Assembly (NCBI GenBank): GCA_016282655.1
Contig: JAEELK010000176.1
Coordinates: forward strand, 1 to 5,797
Length of the DNA: 5,797 nt
Direction of reading: 5' to 3'
Source of the DNA: Bacillota bacterium
GTDB taxonomy: Bacteria > Bacillota > Clostridia > Peptostreptococcales > Anaerovoracaceae
Position 1 is the stretch's first letter; each line of letters begins with the position of its first letter. A program made the position numbers and the translations under genes. Shown piece by piece: positions 1 through 5,760 of this stretch. Under the pieces are notes generated by a model. The model ran no database searches, was not told the origin of the DNA, and was given only the letters and a program-made list of their open reading frames with translations.

Positions 1-402
1 CTGCGCGCGGAGCTGGAAAAGGCGGGACAGGAGATGGGCAAGGTGGATCTGCCGCAGCGGGTCAGCGAGGAGCTCTGCCCCGAGTGCGGCGCGCCGATGG
101 TCTATAAGAAAGGCCGCTTCGGCGAATTCCTCGCCTGCAGCCGTTATCCGGACTGCAAGGGCACCATGTCCATCCAGACGAAGATCGGCGTGGACTGCCC
201 GAAGTGCGGCAAGCCGCTGGTCCGCCGGAAGGGCAAGAAAGGCAAGATCTTCTACGGCTGCAGCGGATATCCGGACTGCCAGGAGATCTTCTGGGACGAG
301 CCCACCGCCGAACGTTGTCCGAACTGCGGTTCGCTGCTCTGCAAGAGCGGCCGCGGCGGACTGAGCTGCAGCAACAAGGAATGCGGATACAAGAAACGGT
401 AA
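1..402 (+). CDS. topA: DNA topoisomerase I (type IA), C-terminal fragment
   Basis: Only the last 133 codons are present; the reading frame is open from base 1, so the gene begins upstream of the window. Type IA topoisomerase I relaxes negative supercoils by single-strand cleavage and passage; the catalytic core is not visible here. What is visible is the C-terminal tail with three consecutive four-cysteine zinc ribbons. In fragment numbering the cysteines are C26/C29/C46/C52, C66/C69/C87/C93 and C106/C109/C123/C128. The first two contain the family-typical GxF-x-ACSxYPDC or YGCSGYPDC second half; the third is shorter and ends in a lysine/arginine-rich tail. In known TopoI these ribbons bind single-stranded DNA and help contact RNA polymerase. 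A stand-alone zinc-ribbon protein starting at the internal ATG at 34 is possible but unlikely: the frame runs through from base 1 and topA precedes the hslV/codY cluster in relatives. Confidence 0.93.
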   Translation: MRAELEKAGQEMGKVDLPQRVSEELCPECGAPMVYKKGRFGEFLACSRYPDCKGTMSIQTKIGVDCPKCGKPLVRRKGKKGKIFYGCSGYPDCQEIFWDEPTAERCPNCGSLLCKSGRGGLSCSNKECGYKKR

Positions 403-420
403 CAGGATCTGAAAGGGGAA

Positions 421-445
421 CGCGGCGCGCCGAGCCCGCGCCGCG
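421..445 (+). repeat. Perfect GC-only inverted repeat in the topA-hslV gap
   Basis: Bases 421-429 (CGCGGCGCG) pair perfectly with 437-445 (CGCGCCGCG) across a 7-nt loop, giving a 9-bp all-GC hairpin in the RNA. No T-run follows, so it is not a standard intrinsic terminator. It is flanked by two copies of the decamer GAAAGGGGAA, at 411-420 and 450-459, the second of which serves as the hslV ribosome binding site. A role in mRNA stability, processing or translation control is inference. Confidence 0.6.
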
Positions 446-464
446 GACAGAAAGGGGAAACAGA

Positions 465-1004
465 ATGGAACAACTGCATGCGACGACCATCGTGGCCGTG
501 CGCCGCGGACCGGACGACGTCTGCATCGGCGGCGACGGACAGGTCACCATGGGACAGACCGCCATCATGAAGAACTCCGCCAAAAAAGTGCGGAAGATCT
601 ACCGCAACAAGGTGCTGGCCGGCTTTGCCGGTTCCGTGGCGGACGCCTTTACGCTCACGGAGCGCTTTGAGAAATGCCTGGAGGAGCACGGCGGCAACCT
701 GAAGCGCGCGGCCGTGGCGCTGGCCCAGCAGTGGCGCAGCGAGAAGGTGATGCGCAACCTGGAAGCGCTGATGATCGTGGCGGACCGGGAGACCCTGCTC
801 GTCATCTCCGGCAACGGGGAAGTCATCGACCCGGACGAGGACTTCGTCGCCATCGGCTCCGGCGGAAATTTCGCCTACGCGGCGGCAAACGCCCTCTGCC
901 ATCACACGGATATGAACGCGGAAGAGGTCGTGCGCGAATCCCTGCGCATCGCCTCTTCGATCTGCGTTTACACCAACGACCACATCAGCGTGGAAAAACT
1001 CTAA
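465..1004 (+). CDS. hslV: ATP-dependent protease HslVU, peptidase subunit HslV (ClpQ/CodW type)
   Basis: This is a 179-aa proteasome-like peptidase that assembles into double hexameric rings and degrades proteins fed in by the HslU ATPase in the cytoplasm. The conserved start of the mature enzyme, TTIVAVRR, begins at residue 7, so the nucleophile should be Thr7 after removal of a six-residue leader, MEQLHA. Other family marks are GGDGQVT (22-28), KKVRKIY with the probable catalytic-site Lys41, [15 protein letters not shown] (50-64), the IGSGG loop (130-134) and ICVYTND near the C-terminus. The ATG at 465 is chosen because AGGGG (453-457) lies 7 nt upstream and because Gram-positive homologues carry a similar xxxHATTI leader. 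Unlike Bacillus CodW, residue 2 is Glu, not Ser. The gene follows topA after 62 nt and precedes hslU by 10 nt, so hslVU is surely one transcription unit. Family assignment is very secure; leader removal is inferred. Confidence 0.97.
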   Translation: MEQLHATTIVAVRRGPDDVCIGGDGQVTMGQTAIMKNSAKKVRKIYRNKVLAGFAGSVADAFTLTERFEKCLEEHGGNLKRAAVALAQQWRSEKVMRNLEALMIVADRETLLVISGNGEVIDPDEDFVAIGSGGNFAYAAANALCHHTDMNAEEVVRESLRIASSICVYTNDHISVEKL

Positions 1005-1009
1005 GGAGG
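1002..1009 (+). promoter_or_regulatory. hslU Shine-Dalgarno overlapping the hslV stop codon
   Basis: TAAGGAGG is a near-perfect anti-16S match. Its first three bases are the hslV stop codon, and it sits 5 nt before the hslU ATG at 1015. Sharing the stop with the ribosome site suggests translational coupling, which would help keep peptidase and ATPase subunits in balance. Confidence 0.85.
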
Positions 1010-1014
1010 CTGCG

Positions 1015-2439
<1,425 letters not shown>

Positions 2440-2460
2440 TCGCCCGGCGGAAGACAGAGA

Positions 2461-2505
2461 AAAAACGCTGGTCCGGATCTTACGGTGCGGATCAGCGTTT
2501 TTCTT
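2461..2505 (+). terminator. Intrinsic terminator after hslU
   Basis: Bases 2461-2475 pair with 2488-2502 to form a 15-bp stem with one G-U pair and a 12-nt loop. The outer five pairs are A-U, giving the usual A-tract/U-tract form, and T-rich sequence continues to 2505. It begins 21 nt after the hslU stop codon and precedes the codY promoter, so it separates the hslVU transcript from codY. Confidence 0.88.
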
Positions 2506-2509
2506 ATCT

Positions 2510-2535
2510 AAAAAAATATTAAAAAAATTCAAAAA
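2510..2535 (+). promoter_or_regulatory. Phased A-tracts upstream of the codY promoter (UP-like, probably bent)
   Basis: Three runs of A, at 2510-2516, 2521-2527 and 2531-2535, start 11 and 10 bases apart, close to one helical turn. This makes an AT-only patch in otherwise GC-rich DNA directly upstream of the codY -35 region. Phased A-tracts are known to curve DNA, and A-rich upstream DNA binds the RNA polymerase alpha C-terminal domain; either effect here is inferred. Confidence 0.6.
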
Positions 2536-2537
2536 TC

Positions 2538-2567
2538 GAAACACTTTTCAGAAAAGTCGTGTATAAT
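2538..2567 (+). promoter_or_regulatory. codY promoter
   Basis: A perfect -10 hexamer TATAAT lies at 2562-2567. The best-placed -35 is a weak GAAACA at 2538-2543 with an 18-bp spacer. The predicted transcription start is near 2574, giving a leader of about 33 nt to the codY ATG. The spacer is filled by a CodY-box-like palindrome. The weak -35 may be offset by the A-tract region upstream. Confidence 0.75.
2543..2557. promoter_or_regulatory. CodY-box operator in the codY promoter
   Basis: ACTTTTCAGAAAAGT is a perfect 15-bp palindrome around a central A/T and matches 13 of 15 positions of the published CodY-box consensus AATTTTCWGAAAATT, including the whole 11-bp core. It occupies the promoter spacer, so a bound CodY dimer would block RNA polymerase. 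The consensus is established knowledge; autorepression here is inference, though strongly favoured by placement upstream of codY itself. Confidence 0.82.
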
Positions 2568-2595
2568 AAGGACCATGTTATTGTTTGGCAGCAGA

Positions 2596-2600
2596 AAGGA
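2596..2600 (+). promoter_or_regulatory. codY ribosome binding site (decides the start)
   Basis: AAGGA ends 6 nt before the ATG at 2607. The longer in-frame option, a GTG at 2559, overlaps the -10 element and would not be within the transcript, so 2607 is the start. Confidence 0.8.
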
Positions 2601-2606
2601 TGCGTT

Positions 2607-3389
2607 ATGACCGATCATTCATTACTGGAGAAGGTGCGGAAACTCAACTGGGTCCTGCAGCAGAGCAGCGCGGGCGTCTTCTCTTTCAGCGACCTCAGCA
2701 AGATCCTCAGCGAGCTGCTGGATGCGAACGTCTATCTGGTGGACGCGCAGAGCCGGATCCTCGGCGTATACTATTCCGTGGAACAGGACAGTTCCACCAT
2801 CAAAGATCCGGTCACCGGCGTCGAACAATTCCCGGACGAGTACAACGAAGCGTTTTTGCAGATCGAAGACACCGCCGTCAACCTGATCGGCGAAGAGGTG
2901 AAAAAGGTCTTCAAATACGATACCAATACCTTCGATAAGCTTCATACCGTCATCCCCATCCGCGGGGGCGGGGAGCGGCTCGGGACCATGGTCCTGGCCC
3001 GCTACTCGCCGGCCTTCACGGAAGAGGACCTCGTGCTCGGAGAATACGGGGCGGCGGTGGTCGGTCTGGAGATCCAGCGCCATCAGAACCTGCAGCGCGA
3101 AGAGGACGAGCGCCAGCGCGCGGTGGTGCAGATGGCCATCGGCACGCTCTCCTATTCGGAGATCGAGGCGGTGCGCAAGATCTTCGAGGAGCTGCGCGGG
3201 CAGGAAGGCCTGCTGGTGGCGAGCCGCATCGCGGACCGTTCCGGCATCACCCGCTCGGTCATCGTCAACGCCCTGCGCAAGCTGGAGAGCGCCGGCGTCA
3301 TCGAGAGCCGCAGCCTCGGCATGAAGGGCACGCACATCAAGGTGCTAAACGACAAATTCTACGACGAACTGCAGAAGATCCAGGCCTGA
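2607..3389 (+). CDS. codY: GTP/branched-chain-amino-acid-sensing global repressor CodY
   Basis: The 260-aa product matches CodY (259 aa in B. subtilis), a cytoplasmic dimeric regulator that, in studied species, binds isoleucine/valine/leucine and often GTP and represses nutrient-acquisition and biosynthetic genes when nutrients are plentiful. The N-terminal GAF domain (about 1-155) contains the ligand-pocket landmark QFPDEY (74-79), VIPIRGGGERLGTMVLAR (115-132) and DLVLGEYGAAVVG (141-153). A linker helix leads to the winged helix-turn-helix: LSYSEIEAVRKIFEEL (181-196), then ASRIADRSGITRSVIVNALRKLESAGVIESRSLGMKGT (205-242), which is nearly identical to Bacillus CodY. The residues 45-52 (VDAQSRIL) differ from the Ser-Arg-Arg-x-Lys cluster reported to contact GTP in Bacillus/Staphylococcus, and the segment before FPDEY is also diverged, so ligand preference may differ. 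The gene is monocistronic by its flanking terminators, with a likely self-regulated promoter. Confidence 0.97.
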   Translation: MTDHSLLEKVRKLNWVLQQSSAGVFSFSDLSKILSELLDANVYLVDAQSRILGVYYSVEQDSSTIKDPVTGVEQFPDEYNEAFLQIEDTAVNLIGEEVKKVFKYDTNTFDKLHTVIPIRGGGERLGTMVLARYSPAFTEEDLVLGEYGAAVVGLEIQRHQNLQREEDERQRAVVQMAIGTLSYSEIEAVRKIFEELRGQEGLLVASRIADRSGITRSVIVNALRKLESAGVIESRSLGMKGTHIKVLNDKFYDELQKIQA

Positions 3390-3401
3390 TCCGGACATCG
3401 C

Positions 3402-3432
3402 GCCCTGCGGCAGCTGCCGCAGGGCTTTTTTT
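3402..3432 (+). terminator. Strong intrinsic terminator after codY
   Basis: Bases 3402-3425 are a perfect 24-bp palindrome, forming a 10-bp GC-rich stem (GCCCTGCGGC with GCCGCAGGGC) and an AGCT loop, followed directly by seven T residues (3426-3432). It begins 12 nt after the codY stop codon. Confidence 0.95.
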
Positions 3433-3436
3433 CACG

Positions 3437-3455
3437 GGAACGCCGCGCGCGTTCC
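3437..3455 (+). repeat. Hairpin in the hflX leader
   Basis: GGAACGC (3437-3443) pairs perfectly with GCGTTCC (3449-3455) over a 5-nt loop. It lies between the codY terminator and the hflX ribosome site (AGAGGA, 3461-3466). No T-run follows. Its function is unknown; it could protect a processed 5' end or influence hflX translation. No convincing promoter is seen between 3433 and 3472. Confidence 0.5.
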
Positions 3456-3472
3456 GGACAAGAGGAAAGAGA

Positions 3473-4780
3473 ATGCCGCTACGCTTTACGGAAAACAACG
3501 AAGTCATACGGGAAGAGAGCTGCCGGGCGATCCTGGTGGGCCTGCAGGACGGCCGGGACTGGGAGGCGTCCATGGAAGAGCTCGCCGGGCTCGCGGAGGC
3601 GGCCGGCGCGGAGATCCTGGGGCAGCTCACGCAGCCGCGCGAAAAGCCGGACGCCGCGAACTATCTGGGCAGCGGCAAAGCGCTGGAACTCAGAGACTTC
3701 TGTCTGCACATGGAGGCGGACACCGTCATCTGCAACGACGAGCTCAGCGGCATCCAGTACCGCAATCTGGACGAGCTGCTCGGCGTGCGGGTCATCGACC
3801 GGACGATGCTGATCCTGGACATCTTCGCCGCGCGCGCCGTGTCCAAAGAAGGCAAGCTGCAGGTGGAGATGGCCCAGCTGCAGTACCGTCTGCCGCGCCT
3901 CAAGGGATACGGAAACGCCCTCTCCCGGCTGGGCGGCGGCATCGGCACGCGCGGCCCGGGCGAGAAGAAGCTGGAGACGGATCGCCGTCACATCCAGAGC
4001 CGCATGGACGAGATCCGCAGAGAGCTGCGGGAGGTCAGAAACGACCGGCAGACGCAGCGGGCCCTGCGCGAGAAGAGCGGCATCCCCGTGGCGGCCCTGG
4101 TCGGCTATACCAACGCGGGAAAGTCCGCCATCCTGAACCACATCCTTTCCCGGGTGGAACGGGAGGACAAGATGGTCACGGAGCGCGACATGCTCTTCGC
4201 CACGCTGGACACCTTCCAGCGCCGCGTACAGCTGGAGAGCAACCACGCCTTTGTCCTGATCGACACGGTGGGATTCGTCAGCAAGCTGCCGCACAGCCTG
4301 GTCAGCGCCTTCAAGGCCACGCTGGAGGAGAGCCTGCGGGCGGACCTGCTGCTGCACGTGGTGGACGCCTCGGACCCCGCGCACGAATTCCACCGGGCGG
4401 TGACGGAGCGCGTCTTGCAGGAGCTGGGCGCGGGGGAGAAGCCCTGCGTGCTCCTGTACAACAAGGCGGACCGGCTGCCGCCGGAAGAGATCCCATCCAT
4501 GGAGCACGAACGCTGCGGGCAGAGGAGCGCGCTCTGGATCTCGGCTAGGAGCGGCATGCACATGGACCAGCTGCTGGAGGAGATCAAGGCAAGGCTCTTC
4601 GCGGCGCGCACGCGGGTCACGCTCTGCATCCCCTACGCGAGGGGCGAGCTGCAGTCCTATCTCTGCGATAAATACCCCGTGGAAGAGACGGAATACCTGC
4701 CGGAGGGGATCCGGCTGAGGCTGGAGCTGGATGAGGCGGATCTGCAGCGCCTGCGGGAGTTCCGGCAGACGGAAGCATAA
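3473..4780 (+). CDS. hflX: Ribosome-associated GTPase HflX
   Basis: This 435-aa protein has the HflX layout. The N-terminal HflX domain spans about 17-200 and contains YLGSGKALEL (64-73), VIDRTMLILDIFAARA (107-122) and the glycine-rich GTRGPGEKKLETDRR signature (158-172). The G domain follows: G1 GYTNAGKS (211-218), G2-region MLFATLD (240-246), G3 DTVGF (264-268), G4 NKAD (330-333) and G5 SAR (357-359). A short C-terminal domain (about 380-435) follows. In E. coli and staphylococci HflX binds the 50S E-site region and splits stalled or hibernating 70S ribosomes during stress. Length is close to E. coli HflX (426 aa) and no motif is broken. Residues just after G2 (TFQ) and after G1 (Ala219 instead of the common Thr) depart from the usual PTT and GKST wording but leave the nucleotide-binding residues intact. 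The ATG at 3473 is 6 nt after AGAGGA. Expression may need readthrough of the codY terminator or an unseen promoter. Confidence 0.96.
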   Translation: MPLRFTENNEVIREESCRAILVGLQDGRDWEASMEELAGLAEAAGAEILGQLTQPREKPDAANYLGSGKALELRDFCLHMEADTVICNDELSGIQYRNLDELLGVRVIDRTMLILDIFAARAVSKEGKLQVEMAQLQYRLPRLKGYGNALSRLGGGIGTRGPGEKKLETDRRHIQSRMDEIRRELREVRNDRQTQRALREKSGIPVAALVGYTNAGKSAILNHILSRVEREDKMVTERDMLFATLDTFQRRVQLESNHAFVLIDTVGFVSKLPHSLVSAFKATLEESLRADLLLHVVDASDPAHEFHRAVTERVLQELGAGEKPCVLLYNKADRLPPEEIPSMEHERCGQRSALWISARSGMHMDQLLEEIKARLFAARTRVTLCIPYARGELQSYLCDKYPVEETEYLPEGIRLRLELDEADLQRLREFRQTEA

Positions 4781-4787
4781 GGATCAA

Positions 4788-4822
4788 GAACGCCCGCGCT
4801 CCTTTCGGAGACGCGGGCGTTT
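4788..4822. terminator. Probable terminator between convergent hflX and yigZ
   Basis: AACGCCCGCG (4789-4798) pairs with CGCGGGCGTT (4812-4821), extended inwards by CTCC/GGAG around a TTTC loop with one bulged A at 4811. The hairpin starts 8 nt after the hflX stop codon. The T-tract is weak (TTTCGTTCGT on the plus strand, CGTTCTTG on the minus strand), so it may act moderately in both directions. Confidence 0.7.
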
Positions 4823-4855
4823 CGTTCGTGACGGGCGGAGGAAACAGACGGGCGC

Positions 4856-5485
4856 CTACTCCGGCACGCGGACCGTTTCCGTATGGCGCCCGAGCAGGCG
4901 GCAGCTGCCGCCGCTCAGGTCCGCGAGCAGCTGCAGCAGGGCATCGCTGCGCTCCGGCGGCGATTCGATCTCCAGACGGACCTTTTCCTCATAGCGGGGC
5001 TGGCGCAGGCGGAAGCCGCCTTCCACGGCGCGGTTCTCCAGCCTGCCGAAATGGCTGTATTCGAGTTCGGCTGAAAGGACCTCCAGCTCGCGCACCACGC
5101 AGAAGCCGGCGGCCTCCAGGGCAAGCTTGGCGCTGGAGGTGTAGGCGCGCGAAAGGCCGCCGATCCCCAGCTTGATGCCGCCGAAATAGCGCGTGACGAT
5201 CAGCGCGACGTTGCGCAGCTCCATCTTGTCCAGCATCTGCAGCATGGGCGGGCCGGAACTGCCCTGCGGCTCGCCGTCGTCGCTGCTCCACTGCAGCTCG
5301 CCCCGCGCGCCGACGATGAAGGCGGGCACGTTGTGCGTGGCCTGCCGGTGCATGGCGCGGACGCGGCCGAAGAAGGCCTCCGCCTCTTCCCGGCTCTCCG
5401 CCGGGGCAACGTACGCGATGAAGCGGGAACGTTCGATGCTCTGCTCCGCCTCCGCCGCACGCAAAATGCTCCTGTACTCCTGCAT
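4856..5485 (-). CDS. yigZ: YigZ/IMPACT-family protein (UPF0029 plus DUF1949)
   Basis: The 209-aa product matches the bacterial YigZ (B. subtilis YvyE) family in length and motifs: ERSRFIAY (18-25), ATHN (49-52), SDDGEPQGSSGPP (68-80) and VTRYFGGIKLGIGGLSRAY (97-115), all in the N-terminal UPF0029/IMPACT domain. A smaller C-terminal alpha/beta domain (about 135-205) corresponds to DUF1949. Eukaryotic IMPACT/Yih1 controls Gcn2 signalling; the bacterial role is not firmly known, and a link to translation or nucleic-acid binding is only a family-level guess. The start at 5485 is chosen because GAGGA lies 4 nt upstream (5490-5494 on the complement) and MQEYRSI aligns with the family start. A longer in-frame ATG at 5551 lies upstream of the predicted promoter. 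The gene is convergent to hflX and divergent from tRNA-Asn, so it is probably transcribed alone. Confidence 0.93.
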   Translation of the reverse strand: MQEYRSILRAAEAEQSIERSRFIAYVAPAESREEAEAFFGRVRAMHRQATHNVPAFIVGARGELQWSSDDGEPQGSSGPPMLQMLDKMELRNVALIVTRYFGGIKLGIGGLSRAYTSSAKLALEAAGFCVVRELEVLSAELEYSHFGRLENRAVEGGFRLRQPRYEEKVRLEIESPPERSDALLQLLADLSGGSCRLLGRHTETVRVPE

Positions 5486-5521
5486 TCTTTCCTCGTTTCC
5501 GGACCGTGCTTTGTTTGTGGT

Positions 5522-5551
5522 ATTATACATCATTCCGCATTGACAAGGCAA
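5522..5551 (-). promoter_or_regulatory. yigZ promoter
   Basis: On the minus strand a perfect -10 TATAAT (complement of 5522-5527) is preceded, across 18 bp, by TTGCCT (complement of 5546-5551), a 4/6 match to the -35 consensus. The start would be near 5515, leaving a leader of about 30 nt before the ATG at 5485. The better-looking TTGTCA (complement of 5541-5546) is only 13 bp from the -10 and is too close. Confidence 0.65.
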
Positions 5552-5568
5552 TGGCGCTGTGCTAATAT
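5540..5568 (+). promoter_or_regulatory. tRNA-Asn promoter
   Basis: A consensus -35 TTGACA (5540-5545) and a -10 TAATAT (5563-5568) are separated by the ideal 17 bp. TGC directly before the -10 makes an extended -10 element. The tRNA begins 29 nt after the -10. The promoter physically overlaps the divergent yigZ promoter. Confidence 0.82.
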
Positions 5569-5575
5569 AAATCTC

Positions 5576-5590
5576 GCCTGAATTTCAGGC
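5576..5590 (+). repeat. Palindrome in the tRNA-Asn 5' leader
   Basis: GCCTGAA (5576-5582) and TTCAGGC (5584-5590) are perfect reverse complements around one T. In RNA this gives a 5-6 bp hairpin at or next to the predicted transcription start, ending 7 nt before the mature tRNA. As DNA it could be an operator. Its role is unknown. Confidence 0.6.
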
Positions 5591-5597
5591 CATGCGT

Positions 5598-5672
5598 TCC
5601 GAGGTAGCTCAATGGCAGAGCAATCGGCTGTTAACCGATAGGTTGTGGGTTCGAGCCCCACCCTCGGAGCCA
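5598..5672 (+). tRNA. tRNA-Asn(GTT)
   Basis: A complete cloverleaf is visible. The acceptor stem is TCCGAGG (5598-5604) with CCTCGGA (5662-5668), and the D stem is GCTC/GAGC (5607-5610, 5618-5621). The anticodon stem is ATCGG/CCGAT (5623-5627, 5635-5639) with loop CTGTTAA, so the anticodon is GTT at 5630-5632. The T stem is GTGGG/CCCAC (5645-5649, 5657-5661) with loop TTCGAGC. The discriminator is G5669 and the CCA end is encoded at 5670-5672. All stems pair perfectly. It reads asparagine AAC/AAU codons. It has its own upstream promoter; no clear terminator follows before the next tRNA promoter. Confidence 0.98.
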
Positions 5673-5694
5673 GCTTTGCCGGCTAAAAAACTGC

Positions 5695-5723
5695 TTGACA
5701 GTTTCTGGCGCCCGCTGTATATT
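5695..5723 (+). promoter_or_regulatory. tRNA-Val promoter
   Basis: A consensus -35 TTGACA (5695-5700) and -10 TATATT (5718-5723, 5/6 match) are separated by 17 bp. Transcription should start near 5730, about 30 nt before the tRNA. The -35 lies inside a short inverted repeat, AAACTG (5688-5693) and CAGTTT (5699-5704). Readthrough from the tRNA-Asn promoter could add to expression. Confidence 0.8.
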
Positions 5724-5727
5724 ATAT

Positions 5728-5756
5728 AACTGTGCCGGGCAATTCACCGGACAGTT
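5728..5756 (+). repeat. Leader hairpin before tRNA-Val
   Basis: AACTGT (5728-5733) pairs with ACAGTT (5751-5756) and CCGG (5735-5738) with CCGG (5747-5750), leaving one bulged G (5734) and an 8-nt loop. This would place a 10-bp hairpin at the predicted 5' end of the transcript, 4 nt before the mature tRNA. No T-run follows, so it is not a terminator. Confidence 0.6.
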
Positions 5757-5760
5757 GCCG

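Noticed and set aside
204..464. Upstream in-frame extension of hslV overlapping topA
   Set aside because: The extension is an out-of-frame reading of topA; the family start and the ribosome binding site both point to the ATG at 465.
252..983. A 243-codon minus-strand frame opposite topA and hslV
   Set aside because: It spans two conserved genes on the other strand and has no recognisable motif.
2524..2538. Second, weaker CodY-box-like sequence
   Set aside because: Only 9 of 15 positions fit the consensus, no better than expected in an A-rich stretch.
2559..2606. A longer codY starting at GTG 2559
   Set aside because: That codon overlaps the -10 element and would not be transcribed; AAGGA and family length support 2607.
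3479..4561. A 360-codon open frame on the minus strand opposite hflX
   Set aside because: Composition is that of an antisense shadow, and the plus-strand frame carries all HflX motifs.
5486..5551. A longer yigZ starting at the complement of 5549-5551
   Set aside because: It lies upstream of the predicted transcription start, and the extra 22 residues match nothing in the family.
5669..5690. Possible terminator after tRNA-Asn (GCCAGC / GCCGGC stem)
   Set aside because: The stem has an A-C mismatch, uses the CCA end of the tRNA, and is followed by A residues rather than T residues.
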